Position numbers and translations under genes: made by a program | Assembly (NCBI RefSeq): GCF_032484785.1 | Contig: NZ_JAUETR010000004.1 | Coordinates: 124,001-188,000, forward strand | Source: Bradyrhizobium sp. SZCCHNS1050 | Lineage (GTDB): Bacteria; Pseudomonadota; Alphaproteobacteria; Rhizobiales; Xanthobacteraceae | Length of the DNA stretch: 64,000 bases | Direction: 5' to 3' | Part shown: piece by piece, positions 24,247 to 33,685 of the stretch | Layout of the letters: the number at the start of each line of letters is the position of its first letter | Position numbering within the stretch: position 1 is the stretch's first letter | Notes under the pieces: generated by a model | Database searches by the model: none | The model's input: only the letters and a program-made list of their open reading frames with translations | Told to the model about the DNA's origin: nothing

Positions 24247-25146
24247 ATGCTGACGAGACGGCATCTGGGTTTTGGAATCCTCGGGATGGCGGCTGCGGCG
24301 AGCGGGCTGCCATCACCTGCGGCGAAGGCGGCGGCCGACCGAAGGGCGCATCTGGAAGGGGAACTCGCCCGCATCGAGCGCGAGAGCCTCGGACGGCTCG
24401 GCATCGCCGTCCTCGACTCCGAAAGCGGGTTCGAGGCGGGCCTGCGCTCGGCCGAGCGCTTTCCGATGTGCAGCACGTTCAAGTGTCTGGCTTCCGCGGC
24501 TGTCCTGAAGCGCGCCGACGCCGGCGAACTGCATCTCGACACGCGCGTCCCGTTCGAGGCGAAGGATCTCGTAACATATTCGCCGGTGACCAAGGAGCAC
24601 GTCGGCCGCGGCATGACACTCGCCGAGCTCTGCGAAGCTGCGCTCACCCAGAGCGACAACACCGCGGGAAATCTCCTGTTGCGGCAGATCGGCGGTCCTG
24701 CGGGTTTGACGCGTTTTGCCCGATCGATCGGCGACGAGATCAGCCGCCTGGACCGCTGGGAAATTGAGCTCAACGAGGCGCTGGCCGACGACCCTCGCGA
24801 CACGACCAGTCCGGCCGCCATGCTACAGAACCTGCGCCGCGTGCTCCTTGGCGAGGTCTTGTCGACGAATATGCGCCAGCGATTGACGGACTGGATGATC
24901 GCCAACAAGACCGGCGACACTCGGCTTCGCGCCGGTGTGCCGCGTGACTGGCGCGTCGCCGACAAGACGGGCGCTGGGGACCGCGGCACGACCAACGACA
25001 TCGGCATTCTCTGGCCCCCGGGCCGCAAACCGGTTCTGGTCACGGCCTATCTGACTGGTTCACAGGCGTCTCCCGAGGATCGCAACGCAACGATCGCGAA
25101 AGTCGCGCGGGCGGTTGCAGACGTCGTGATGGGACAGGCTGGGTAG
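24247..25146 (+). CDS. Class A beta-lactamase with probable Tat signal
   Basis: A 299-residue serine beta-lactamase. Active-site elements: STFK (Ser70 and Lys73) in MCSTFKCLASAA, SDN (130 loop) in QSDNTAGNLLL, Glu166 in DRWEIELNEALADDPRDTTS, and KTG (234) in VADKTGAGDRGTTNDIG. The N-terminus MLTRRHLGFGILGMAAAASG has twin arginines before a mild hydrophobic core, so export by Tat is likely. ATG 24247 sits 7 nt after GGAGA; the ATG at 24241 is too close. Divergent ampR suggests induction by beta-lactams. The substrate range cannot be read from sequence. Confidence 0.92.
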   Translation: MLTRRHLGFGILGMAAAASGLPSPAAKAAADRRAHLEGELARIERESLGRLGIAVLDSESGFEAGLRSAERFPMCSTFKCLASAAVLKRADAGELHLDTRVPFEAKDLVTYSPVTKEHVGRGMTLAELCEAALTQSDNTAGNLLLRQIGGPAGLTRFARSIGDEISRLDRWEIELNEALADDPRDTTSPAAMLQNLRRVLLGEVLSTNMRQRLTDWMIANKTGDTRLRAGVPRDWRVADKTGAGDRGTTNDIGILWPPGRKPVLVTAYLTGSQASPEDRNATIAKVARAVADVVMGQAG

Positions 25147-25287
25147 TTCCAGCATCCGGCTTCCGAGCCCCTCCGGAAGCCGGACATCAGACCCAAGATG
25201 TTCGCCATGGCGGCGCAACGATTGGGCAGGCTAAGCTGCGGCCGGCCCACGTCATCGGAATGTGCGGCCGCTGCCGGGATCGATCCG

Positions 25288-25449
25288 ATGCGCCGCTTTG
25301 CCATGAAGGCCCTGTTCTCCCTGCTGACCTTGCAGCGGGACGACGAGACACAGCTGCGCTGGGACCGGATCGTCCTGATCGGCTCGACCCTGGTGACGAT
25401 CGGGCTGATCGCCCTATATGCCTATAGCAAGGCCGAGGGCCGCTGGTAG
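25288..25449 (+). CDS. Hypothetical single-pass membrane peptide
   Basis: A possible 53-residue protein, MRRFAMKALFSLLTLQRDDE, then a polar stretch, then a transmembrane helix (RIVLIGSTLVTIGLIALYAY) and a short KAEGRW tail. An in-frame longer start exists at 25198. The helix flanked by charged residues looks real. It precedes a small cytochrome c gene on the same strand by 29 nt. Not recognised. Confidence 0.45.
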   Translation: MRRFAMKALFSLLTLQRDDETQLRWDRIVLIGSTLVTIGLIALYAYSKAEGRW

Positions 25450-25478
25450 CCGGGCGCAAGACACGCGAGAACGAGTTC

Positions 25479-25817
25479 ATGAGACGACGAATGGGGTCCG
25501 CCTGCCTGCTGCTGGCGTTCGCGTCGACCGCCAGCCATGCGCTGGACAGCGAGCAGAAGCGTGGAAAAGCGCTCTTGCAAAGCCTTTGCAGCCGATGCCA
25601 TGCGGTAGGTCTCACAGGCGCCAGCCGGCACCCCGACGCGCCCCCGTTCAGGACCTTCGGTGACAGCAAGCTCTACGACGAGGATTTCGCCCAGCGGCTG
25701 CAGGCCGGCCTGTCGACCATTCACAAGGACATGCCGAGCTTCCAGTTCGATCGCGCCGAGGCGGAGGCCGCGGTCAATTACCTCAAGGCGATCCAGGTCC
25801 GCCCCAAACGGCGGTGA
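25479..25817 (+). CDS. Small periplasmic cytochrome c
   Basis: A 112-residue protein with a signal peptide (residues 1-~21, cut after SHA) and a single heme c motif CSRCH (~37-41) in LLQSLCSRCHAVG. A distal Met ligand is available in HKDMPSFQFDRAEAEAAVNY. The class resembles small single-heme cytochrome c proteins. The electron partners are unknown. ATG 25479 is not preceded by a strong ribosome site. Confidence 0.85.
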   Translation: MRRRMGSACLLLAFASTASHALDSEQKRGKALLQSLCSRCHAVGLTGASRHPDAPPFRTFGDSKLYDEDFAQRLQAGLSTIHKDMPSFQFDRAEAEAAVNYLKAIQVRPKRR

Positions 25818-25913
25818 CGCGCCGGCGCGCTCCGCTGGCGTGAAACGGGACTTGTACGGCCCGGTTGCCCGTTCCCGTTCATTGTCCGCGGCCCGGCTGC
25901 GACCGGAGCCCGC

Positions 25914-27344
25914 ATGATGACGCCGACGACCACGGGTCTGCACGCCGACGGACTGCCGCTGCCGCAGCGCACCTGGGCGATCGTGACGATCGCCCTCGGC
26001 ATCGTGCTGGCCGTGATCGACGGCGCCATCGCCAATGTGGCGCTGCCGACGATCGCCCGCGACCTCCATGCGAGTCCTGCTTTTTCGATCTGGATCGTCA
26101 ACGGCTATCAGCTCGCGGTGACGATCTCGCTGCTGCCACTGGCCTCGCTCGGCGAGATCATCGGCTATCGGCGGGTCTATCTCGCCGGCCTCGTGCTGTT
26201 CACGGCTGCCTCCGCCTTCTGTGCGCTGGCCGACAGCCTGCTGCTGCTGACGCTCGCGCGCATCCTGCAGGGCTTTGGCGCCGCCGGCATCCTCAGCGTC
26301 AACTCGGCGCTGGTGCGTTTCACCTATCCGCACGCTCTGCTCGGCCGCGGCATCGGCATCAATGCGATGGTGGTCGCGGTCTCCGCCGCGCTCGGTCCGA
26401 CCATCGCCGCCGGCATCCTCGCCGTCGGTAGCTGGCCGTGGCTGTTCGCGATCAACGTGCCGCTCGGCATCGTCACCTTCGTCTTCGGCTTCCGCTTCCT
26501 GCCGCATACGCCGCGCGCGCCGCACATGTTCGATTGGCAGAGCGCGGCGCTGAGCGCGGTCGCCTTCGGCTTCCTGATCGCCGCCGTGGACAGCCTCGGC
26601 CATGGCGAGGCGCTGGTGACCTGCGCGATCGAGTTCGTCGTCGCCGTCACGGCCGGCGTGTGGCTGGTCTGGCGCCAGACCCACATGGCCTCGCCGCTGC
26701 TGCCGGTCGACCTGCTGCGCATTCCGGTGTTCGCCCTGTCGATCGCGACCTCGATCTCGTCGTTCTGCGGCCAGATGCTCGCCTTCGTCGCGATCCCCTT
26801 CTATCTCGAAAGCCATTTCGGCTATTCGCCGGTGCAGATGGGCCTGCTGATCACGCCGTGGCCGATCGCGGTCGGCCTGACGGCGCCGATTGCGGGGCGG
26901 CTGGTCGAGCGCGTGCCGGCCGGGCTGCTCGGTGGCATCGGTCTCGTGATCTTCGCATGCGGGCTCGGTGCGCTCGGCCTGCTGCCGCGCGAGCCGTCGG
27001 CATGGGATGTCGTCTGGCGCATGGCGCTGGCCGGCTGCGGCTTCGGCCTGTTCCAGACGCCGAACAACCGCACCATGATCGCCGCTGCGCCACGCGAGCG
27101 CGCCGGCGGCGCCAGCGGCATGCTCGGCACGGCGCGCCTGCTCGGCCAGACCACGGGCGCCGCCCTGGTCGCGATGTTCCTCGCGATCGACGCGACCGAC
27201 GGCACGCGGCTGTCGCTCTTGACCGGGGTCGGTTTCGCGCTGGTCGGCGCGTTCCTGAGCATGCTCAGGCTGTCGCCGGCCGGCGCGCGCGGCGCCGAGC
27301 GCGTCCGCGTCCAGGACGGCCAGCGGCTGAAGGGCGAGTCGTGA
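25914..27344 (+). CDS. MFS drug:proton antiporter, DHA2-type
   Basis: A 476-residue inner-membrane transporter with about 14 hydrophobic segments, the count of the DHA2/EmrB group. The first helices contain GIVLAVIDGAIANVALPTIA with the D1-type acidic residue, followed by NGYQLAVTISLLPLASLGEI and the A-motif-like GEIIGYRRVYLAG. ARILQGFGAAGI in helix 4 is typical of motif B/C. Substrates are not predictable. Its TGA overlaps GTG 27341 of the downstream transporter by 4 nt. Confidence 0.9.
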   Translation: MMTPTTTGLHADGLPLPQRTWAIVTIALGIVLAVIDGAIANVALPTIARDLHASPAFSIWIVNGYQLAVTISLLPLASLGEIIGYRRVYLAGLVLFTAASAFCALADSLLLLTLARILQGFGAAGILSVNSALVRFTYPHALLGRGIGINAMVVAVSAALGPTIAAGILAVGSWPWLFAINVPLGIVTFVFGFRFLPHTPRAPHMFDWQSAALSAVAFGFLIAAVDSLGHGEALVTCAIEFVVAVTAGVWLVWRQTHMASPLLPVDLLRIPVFALSIATSISSFCGQMLAFVAIPFYLESHFGYSPVQMGLLITPWPIAVGLTAPIAGRLVERVPAGLLGGIGLVIFACGLGALGLLPREPSAWDVVWRMALAGCGFGLFQTPNNRTMIAAAPRERAGGASGMLGTARLLGQTTGAALVAMFLAIDATDGTRLSLLTGVGFALVGAFLSMLRLSPAGARGAERVRVQDGQRLKGES

Positions 27345-28111
27345 CAGCGATGACGGACTGGACGATGCTGGCCCTGCTCGCCCTCGCCGCCTTCGGCTCG
27401 GGCATCGTCAATGCGCTGGCCGGCGGCGGCGCGTTCCTGACCTTCCCGACGCTGCTTGCCGCCGGCATTCCCGCGATTGACGCCAACGCTTCCAGCACCG
27501 TCGCGCTCTGCCCCGGCCAGTTCGTCAGCGCTTGGGCCTCCCGTGAGATCTTGAACGACGCAAAGGCGCCCTGGCGCCACGACCTCGTGCGGCTGTCGAT
27601 CATCAGCCTGCTCGGTGGCACGCTCGGCGCCGTGCTGCTCTTGGTCACACCGTCGGCCGCCTTCAGCCGGCTGGTGCCCTGGCTGTTGCTGTTCGCCACG
27701 ATCGTGTTTGCATTCGGCATGCGCTTTACGCCCAAGGATGGCGCGCGCTGGTTCGGGCCGCGGACCATCCAGGCGGTGCAGTTCGTGATCGCGATCTATG
27801 GCGGCTACTTCGGCGGCGGCATCGGCATCCTGATGCTGGCGGCCCTGGTGTTCTACGGCATGCGCGACATTCGCGCCATGAACGGCATGAAGGTGCTGCT
27901 CGCTGCGCTCATGAATATGACGGCCTCCGCCATCTTTGCGTTCTCAGGCCGCGTGCATTGGCTGGAGACGCTGACGATGATGGGCGCTGCCATGGTCGGC
28001 GGCTTCGTCGGCGCGCGGCTTGGCCAGATCATCCCGCCGGCCCATGTGCGCCGCTTCATCATTGCCGTCGGCTGCGGCCTGACGGTGTATTTCTTCGTCA
28101 AGCCGGCCTGA
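27341..28111 (+). CDS. Sulfite exporter TauE/SafE family protein
   Basis: A ~256-residue membrane protein with about eight hydrophobic segments. The duplicated TauE/SafE motif appears as FGSGIVNALAGGGAFLTFPT near the start and YGGYFGGGIGILMLAALVFY in the second half. Members export sulfite, sulfoacetate or related anions. GTG 27341 overlaps the MFS stop (coupled translation); ATG 27350 is an alternative. A strong bidirectional terminator follows at 28147. Confidence 0.88.
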   Translation: MTAMTDWTMLALLALAAFGSGIVNALAGGGAFLTFPTLLAAGIPAIDANASSTVALCPGQFVSAWASREILNDAKAPWRHDLVRLSIISLLGGTLGAVLLLVTPSAAFSRLVPWLLLFATIVFAFGMRFTPKDGARWFGPRTIQAVQFVIAIYGGYFGGGIGILMLAALVFYGMRDIRAMNGMKVLLAALMNMTASAIFAFSGRVHWLETLTMMGAAMVGGFVGARLGQIIPPAHVRRFIIAVGCGLTVYFFVKPA

Positions 28112-28146
28112 GCCGGACGTCGCATCAAAGAACCTCGCGTCAAACG

Positions 28147-28176
28147 AAAAAGGCCGGCGCGATGGCCGGCCTTTCG
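28147..28176. terminator. Bidirectional intrinsic terminator between tauE-like gene and clpA
   Basis: AAGGCCGGC and GCCGGCCTT form a 9-bp stem around a 6-nt loop (GCGATG region). On the minus strand the stem is followed by TTTTTCGTTT, serving clpA. On the plus strand CTTTCG follows, serving the transporter. Confidence 0.85.
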
Positions 28177-28198
28177 TAGTCATCTCGTAGCGTCAGGC

Positions 28199-30586
28199 CT
28201 ACGCCTTGACCAGCGGTCCCTTCGGCGCCGGCCCCTTCGAGCCGCCGCCGGACTTCGGCTTGCGCTTGCGCGCGGCCGGAACTTCGGACTTCGGCGTGAC
28301 CGGGCCCTCGACGAACTCGAAGCCGATCTTCTCCTCGACGCCGGATTCGTCCTTGACGAGAACGACACGGACGTGACCGCCGCCCTTCAGCTTGCCGAAC
28401 AGCACCTCGTCGGCCAGCGGCTTCTTGATGTGCTCCTGGATCACACGACCCATCGGCCGCGCGCCCATCTGCTCGTCATAGCCGTGCTGGATCAGCCAGG
28501 CCTTGGCCGGTTCCGACAGCTCGATCGTGACGTCGCGGTCGGCGAGCTGGGCCTCGAGCTGCAGCACGAACTTCTCGACGACCATTCCGATCACCTCGAC
28601 GTTGAGGTGCGCGAACGAGACGATGGAGTCGAGCCGATTGCGGAATTCCGGCGCGAACTGCCTGTTGATCGCCTCGTGGTCGTCACCTTCCCGCTTCGAG
28701 CGATGGAAGCCGAACGCCTGCTTGGCCATGTCGGCCGCGCCCGCATTCGTGGTCATGATCAGGATCACGTTGCGGAAGTTGACCTGCTTGCCGTTGTGGT
28801 CGGTGAGCCGGCCGTGATCCATGATCTGCAACAGCACATTGTACAGGTCCGGATGCGCCTTCTCGATCTCGTCCAGCAGCACCACGCAGTGCGGATGCTG
28901 GTCGACGCCATCGGTCAGGAGGCCGCCCTGGTCGAAGCCGACATAGCCAGGAGGCGCGCCGATCAGGCGCGACACCGTGTGCCGCTCCATGTACTCCGAC
29001 ATGTCGAAGCGCAGCAGCTCGACGCCCAGGGTCGAGGCGAGCTGCTTGGCGACCTCGGTCTTGCCGACGCCGGTCGGACCCGAGAACAGATAGCAGCCGA
29101 TCGGCTTCTCCGGCTCGCGCAGGCCGGCACGGGCCAGCTTGATCGAGGCCGACAGCGAATCGATCGCCTTGTCCTGGCCGAACACCACGCGCTTGAGGGT
29201 CTGCTCGAGATGCTTGAGCACCTCGGCATCGTCCTTCGACACGCTCTTCGGCGGAATCCGCGCCATCGTGGCGATCGTGGTCTCGATCTCCTTGATGCCG
29301 ATCGTCTTCTTGCGCTTGTTCTCGGCCAGCAGCATCTGCGCCGCGCCGGATTCGTCGATCACGTCGATCGCCTTGTCCGGCAGCTTGCGGTCATGGATGT
29401 AGCGCGACGACAACTGCACCGCGGCCTCGATGGCCTCGTTGGTGTATTTCAGCCGGTGATAGTCCTCGAAGTACGGCTTCAGCCCCTTCAGGATCGCGAT
29501 CGCATCCTCGACCGACGGCTCGTTGACGTCGATCTTCTGGAACCGGCGCACCAGCGCGCGGTCCTTCTCGAAATGCTGGCGATACTCCTTGTAGGTCGTC
29601 GAGCCCATGCAGCGGATCGAGCCCGAGGCCAGCGCCGGCTTGAGCAGGTTGGACGCATCCATCGCGCCGCCCGACGTCGCACCGGCACCGATCACGGTGT
29701 GGATCTCGTCGATGAACAGGATCGCGTTAGGATGCGCCTCGAGTTCCTTGAGCACCTGCTTCAGGCGCTCCTCGAAGTCGCCGCGATAGCGCGTGCCCGC
29801 GAGCAAGGTGCCCATGTCGAGCGAGAACACGGTCGCGGCCGACAGCACCTCCGGAACCTCGCTGTCGACGATGCGCTTGGCGAGGCCCTCGGCGATCGCC
29901 GTCTTGCCGACGCCGGCTTCGCCGACGAACAGCGGGTTGTTCTTCTGGCGCCGGCACAGCACCTGGATGGCGCGGTTGATCTCGGAGTTTCGGCCGATCA
30001 CCGGATCGATCTTGCCGTCACGCGCCTTCTTGTTGAGATTGACGCAATAGGTTTCCAGCGCCTCGCCCTTTTTCTTGGAGTCCTCGTTGCCCTTGGCTTC
30101 GGTCTCCTCGTCGACGCCGCGAACCGGGCGCGCTTCGGAGACACCAGGGCGCTTGGCGATGCCGTGGCTGATGTAGTTCACGGCATCGTAACGCGTCATG
30201 TCCTGCTCCTGCAGGAAGTACGCGGCGTGGCTCTCACGCTCGGCGAAGATCGCGATCAGCACGTTGGCGCCGGTGACCTCTTCGCGGCCCGACGACTGAA
30301 CGTGGATCACGGCGCGCTGGATCACGCGCTGGAAACCTGCGGTCGGCTTGGCGTCGTCGCTGCCGTCCGTGACCAGATTTTCGAACTCGGTTTCGAGGTA
30401 GTTCACGAGACTGCCGCGCAGCTTGTCGAGGTCGACGCTGCATGCGCGCATCACGGCCGCTGCATCGGAGTCATCGATCAAGGACAGAAGGAGGTGTTCC
30501 AGTGTCGCGTATTGATGATGACGCTCGTTGGCGATCGCCAGCGCACGATGCAGGGATTGTTCAAGGCTTTGAGAAAAAGTCGGCAT
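28199..30586 (-). CDS. clpA: ATP-dependent Clp protease ATP-binding subunit ClpA
   Basis: A 795-residue AAA+ unfoldase. The N domain (1-~150, MPTFSQSLEQSLHRALAIAN, then RHHQYATLEHLLLSLI) binds ClpS. AAA module 1 has Walker A GEAGVGKTA and Walker B ILFIDEIHTV. Module 2 has GPTGVGKTE and VVLLDEIEKAHPDLYN, with sensor and arginine-finger regions intact. The C-terminus is a Lys/Pro/Gly tail (ARKRKPKSGGGSKGPAPKG) longer than in E. coli. ClpA unfolds substrates into ClpP. clpS lies upstream on the same strand across a 409-bp gap. Confidence 0.97.
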   Translation of the reverse strand: MPTFSQSLEQSLHRALAIANERHHQYATLEHLLLSLIDDSDAAAVMRACSVDLDKLRGSLVNYLETEFENLVTDGSDDAKPTAGFQRVIQRAVIHVQSSGREEVTGANVLIAIFAERESHAAYFLQEQDMTRYDAVNYISHGIAKRPGVSEARPVRGVDEETEAKGNEDSKKKGEALETYCVNLNKKARDGKIDPVIGRNSEINRAIQVLCRRQKNNPLFVGEAGVGKTAIAEGLAKRIVDSEVPEVLSAATVFSLDMGTLLAGTRYRGDFEERLKQVLKELEAHPNAILFIDEIHTVIGAGATSGGAMDASNLLKPALASGSIRCMGSTTYKEYRQHFEKDRALVRRFQKIDVNEPSVEDAIAILKGLKPYFEDYHRLKYTNEAIEAAVQLSSRYIHDRKLPDKAIDVIDESGAAQMLLAENKRKKTIGIKEIETTIATMARIPPKSVSKDDAEVLKHLEQTLKRVVFGQDKAIDSLSASIKLARAGLREPEKPIGCYLFSGPTGVGKTEVAKQLASTLGVELLRFDMSEYMERHTVSRLIGAPPGYVGFDQGGLLTDGVDQHPHCVVLLDEIEKAHPDLYNVLLQIMDHGRLTDHNGKQVNFRNVILIMTTNAGAADMAKQAFGFHRSKREGDDHEAINRQFAPEFRNRLDSIVSFAHLNVEVIGMVVEKFVLQLEAQLADRDVTIELSEPAKAWLIQHGYDEQMGARPMGRVIQEHIKKPLADEVLFGKLKGGGHVRVVLVKDESGVEEKIGFEFVEGPVTPKSEVPAARKRKPKSGGGSKGPAPKGPLVKA

Positions 30587-30995
30587 GCGCGTCCTCTGTG
30601 GCCCCTTGCCATCATGATCGCCGCCGCCCGGTCAGGCAACAACAACCTTCGTCAAATATAGTTATAACCGAGTGCGACAAAAGACCGGCCGAGCCGCTCG
30701 ATTACGGGTTCACCGGATCGTCAATGCAAAACCCGTTCCGATTGCGGCAAATCCGGCGGCGACAACCGAACGGCGCACGCCGCCGAGCGGGGAGAGATAA
30801 GGACCAGAGCGGCCGTAATTCTTCGGACGAGAAGTGAAACCTGCCCGGATTGCGCTGACCTCGTCTGCAGCAATTTGCGGCTTTCGATGCCCTTCGTCCG
30901 ATGCCGATTCGCGGTGATCAATCGCGCAGCGCCCCAGCCCCCGCCCCTGGCTTGCAGATGCGCGCGTCGGCGGCCCCCTTCGCGGAGGGAGCCGG
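30587..30995. other. Intergenic region between clpA and clpS
   Basis: About 410 bp with no convincing gene. It should hold the clpA promoter: on the minus strand near 30655-30690 there is AT-richer sequence (GGTTATAACTATATTTGACG) in an otherwise GC-rich stretch. I find no intrinsic terminator for clpS, so clpA could also be transcribed by read-through. No repeat or structured RNA stands out. Confidence 0.4.
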
Positions 30996-31328
30996 CTATT
31001 TCTTCTCCATCACACACTGCAACGGGTGCTGGTGCTTGCGGGCGAAGTCCATCACCTGCGTCACCTTGGTCTCGGCGATCTCGTAGGTGAAGACGCCGCA
31101 CTCCCCGATGCCGTGATGATGCACGTGGAGCATGATCTTGGTCGCGGCCTCGACGTCCTTGTTGAAGAACTTCTCCAGGACGTGAACGACGAATTCCATC
31201 GGCGTGTAATCGTCGTTCAGGATCAGGACGCGGTAGAGGTTGGGGCGCTTGGTCTTCGGCTTGACCTTGGTGATCACGGACGTGACCGGGCCACCGGTGC
31301 CACCGGACTTGTTGTCGTTATTGCTCAT
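30996..31328 (-). CDS. clpS: ClpAP adaptor ClpS
   Basis: A 110-residue adaptor that binds ClpA and delivers N-degron substrates. A flexible N-terminus ([14 protein letters not shown]) precedes the ClpS core with [48 protein letters not shown] and [21 protein letters not shown]-end-rule pocket residues ([10 protein letters not shown] and the HVHH region) are intact. ATG 31326-31328 was chosen by family length; an in-frame ATG 14 codons upstream is possible. The neighbouring clpA supports the call. Confidence 0.95.
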   Translation of the reverse strand: MSNNDNKSGGTGGPVTSVITKVKPKTKRPNLYRVLILNDDYTPMEFVVHVLEKFFNKDVEAATKIMLHVHHHGIGECGVFTYEIAETKVTQVMDFARKHQHPLQCVMEKK

Positions 31329-31818
31329 CCTGGGCGCGGATCGGTTCAATCTGGAAGTTGGCTGCGACATCTTGCACGCGTTAGATATGGCTGCGAGGCT
31401 CCCAATAAAGAGTTTCCCTCGGCGGGTTGCTCTCAATAAGGGGTGCCCCCCGACCTGTCCCCTGCCGGGCCGCTTTCCGCCACCCGGTCCTGCTTTCCAG
31501 ATCGCCTGTCCCAGCCGACCGGTCCGGTCGGACCGACACCGGGAATATGGGTCAGCGCCCGGTTTGCCGCAAGCGCAGGCCCGGGACGGACCGACGCTCC
31601 GGCAGGACCGATTCCCTGCCCCGGCGATGAGGCGCAAGGTTAATCAAACCGGTCGCATTTTACAAAGCCCATTCAGCGGGCATTGACAGGGAACCAGCCC
31701 GGTTGCGGGCGCGGCGCCACGCTGCGGGCATTGGCCCGGTGTTTCGCGGTTTCGATTTACCCGTCCTTGACGAAGCCGAACCGAAAACACCTGCAGAAAA
31801 CCATAATTGGTGAGCGAC
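31329..31818. other. Intergenic region between clpS and the TadG-like gene
   Basis: About 490 bp separating divergent genes. It is rich in short GC inverted repeats (for example CCGGTCCGGTCGGACCG near 31520) with no clear terminator, RNA gene or ORF. AT-richer patches near 31380-31410 and 31640-31670 are candidates for the two promoters, but no good -35/-10 pair is evident. Confidence 0.35.
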
Positions 31819-33594
31819 ATGACCGATGTCTCCTTCATTCGACTCTGCCGCCGCGCCGTCCGACGGTTCGCCTGCGACCGCGGTGGCAATATCTCCATGC
31901 TGTTCGCCATCGCGCTCGTCCCCATCCTGGCCTTCGTCGGGGCAGGCGTCGACTACAGCCGGCTGAACGCCGCGCGGTCGTCGATGCAGGCGGCGCTCGA
32001 CTCCACCTCGCTGATGCTGTCGCGCGACCTGGCGCAGGGCACGATCAGCGCAGCCGACATCGGAACCAAGGCAAGCGCCTATTTCAAGGCGCTCTACACC
32101 AGCACGGACGCACAGAACGTCACCGTGACGGCCAGCTATACCGCCTCGACCAGCTCGTCGGCCTCCAACATCCAATTGTCGGCCAACGGTCAGATCGTCA
32201 CCCAGTTCATGAAGATTGCCGGCTTTCCGACCATGGACTTCGGCGCCAAAACGACATCGACCTGGGGCGACGTGAAGATGCGGGTGGCGCTCGCGCTCGA
32301 CAATACCGGCTCGATGGCATCCAGCGGCAAGATGTCCGCGCTGCAGAACGCCGTGGCCGGCAGCGGCGGGCTGATCGACCAGCTCAGCGCGCTGGCCAAG
32401 ACCCCGGGCGACGTCTACATCTCGGTCGTTCCATTCGCCAAGGTCGTGAACGTCGGCGCCAGCAACTACGCCAAGGACTGGATCGACTGGACCGACTGGC
32501 AGAATCCGCCCACGATCCAGCCTGCCAATGGCTCCTATCAGGCCGCAATCCCGAACGGCAGCTACACGCAATCGCAATGGGACATGGTGGGACCGGGATC
32601 CTCCTGTCCGTTCAAGTCCGGCAACGGCTTTCCCTACTTCTCCTGCACCAGCGACCCGGCGACCGGGAGTTCGAGCGCCTCGCGGATTCCGACGAGTGGG
32701 AGCTACACGGGCTACATCTGCCCGGGCTACGATTCCGCCTCGCACAGCTATTACAACGGCTGCTGGAACAGCGTTCAGACCAGCACGCGGGTGAACTGGT
32801 GCACCGGCAGCTATTGCAGTTGCCCGACCAGCGGCAGCAATCTTCCGAACAACACGTGTAGTTGCACGGGAAGCGGATCCAGCACGGTGTGCAAGGTCAA
32901 CACCTTCACCCACACCTGGGTCGCCAACACCAAGAGCACCTGGACCGGATGCGTCGCCGACCGCACCCAGCCGAACGACGCAAATGCCGTGTCACCGGCG
33001 ACCTCCGACGTGACGACGCTGTTCCCGGCCAACCAGCACATGGAGAACAACATCCAGTACTGCAGCAGCACGGCCTCCACGAAACTCGCGGAAATCGTGC
33101 CGCTCAGCTACAACTGGAGCTCGCTGAAGAGCGCGGTCAACGCCATGCAGCCGACCGGCGGCACCAACCAGGCGATCGGACTTGCCTGGGCCGTGCAGTC
33201 GCTGATTCCAAACGGCGTGCTGGGCGCGCCGGCGGAGGACGTCAACACCACCTATAACCGTGTCATCATCCTGCTGTCGGACGGCCTGAACACCGAGGAC
33301 CGCTGGCCCGAATACGGCAACGGCTCGTCGCAAGCCTCGGGCAACCCGATCGACGCGCGCCAGGCCCTGCTCTGCTCGAACCTGAAGAACACCAAGGATT
33401 CGAAGGGCAACGCGATGTACACGATCTACACGATCCAGGTGAACACGAGCTCGCCCGCCGATCCGACCTCGGCCGTGCTGCAGAACTGCGCCAGCAGTCC
33501 CGACAAGTTCTACATGCTGACGAGCTCGAGCCAGATCGTGACCACGTTCAACTCGATCGGCACCGCATTGTCGAAGCTGCGCGTCGCCAAATAA
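31819..33594 (+). CDS. TadG-like pilus assembly protein with VWA domain
   Basis: A 591-residue protein of the Flp pilus TadE/TadG type. The N-terminal cytoplasmic stretch and membrane anchor (RGGNISMLFAIALVPILAFV, then GAGVDYSRLNAARSSMQAAL) is the TadE-like start. A von Willebrand A domain follows, with MIDAS DNTGSM, and it ends with RVIILLSDGLNTED. Between the VWA halves lies a Ser/Thr/Gly/Cys-rich insertion with 12 cysteines (roughly residues 255-420). No other tad genes are in the window. ATG 31819 follows GGTGAG. A strong terminator follows at 33634. Confidence 0.85.
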   Translation: MTDVSFIRLCRRAVRRFACDRGGNISMLFAIALVPILAFVGAGVDYSRLNAARSSMQAALDSTSLMLSRDLAQGTISAADIGTKASAYFKALYTSTDAQNVTVTASYTASTSSSASNIQLSANGQIVTQFMKIAGFPTMDFGAKTTSTWGDVKMRVALALDNTGSMASSGKMSALQNAVAGSGGLIDQLSALAKTPGDVYISVVPFAKVVNVGASNYAKDWIDWTDWQNPPTIQPANGSYQAAIPNGSYTQSQWDMVGPGSSCPFKSGNGFPYFSCTSDPATGSSSASRIPTSGSYTGYICPGYDSASHSYYNGCWNSVQTSTRVNWCTGSYCSCPTSGSNLPNNTCSCTGSGSSTVCKVNTFTHTWVANTKSTWTGCVADRTQPNDANAVSPATSDVTTLFPANQHMENNIQYCSSTASTKLAEIVPLSYNWSSLKSAVNAMQPTGGTNQAIGLAWAVQSLIPNGVLGAPAEDVNTTYNRVIILLSDGLNTEDRWPEYGNGSSQASGNPIDARQALLCSNLKNTKDSKGNAMYTIYTIQVNTSSPADPTSAVLQNCASSPDKFYMLTSSSQIVTTFNSIGTALSKLRVAK

Positions 33595-33633
33595 CAGAAG
33601 CGCCGGGCACCGACAGCGCTCCACCTTCAGCCA

Positions 33634-33664
33634 ACAAAAAAGCCCGGCGCAAGCCGGGCTTTGT
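33634..33664. terminator. Bidirectional intrinsic terminator
   Basis: AAAAGCCCGGC and GCCGGGCTTT form a 10-bp stem with a GCAA tetraloop, flanked by an A-run on the left and TTTGTG on the right. It serves the TadG-like gene on plus and the phasin on minus. Confidence 0.9.
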
Positions 33665-33685
33665 GCTCCCTGCGGGCGCGAACGG

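Noticed and set aside
28373-30661. A 762-codon open frame on the plus strand opposite clpA
   Set aside because: Antisense to a highly conserved gene, with His/Asp/Arg-rich non-protein-like composition.
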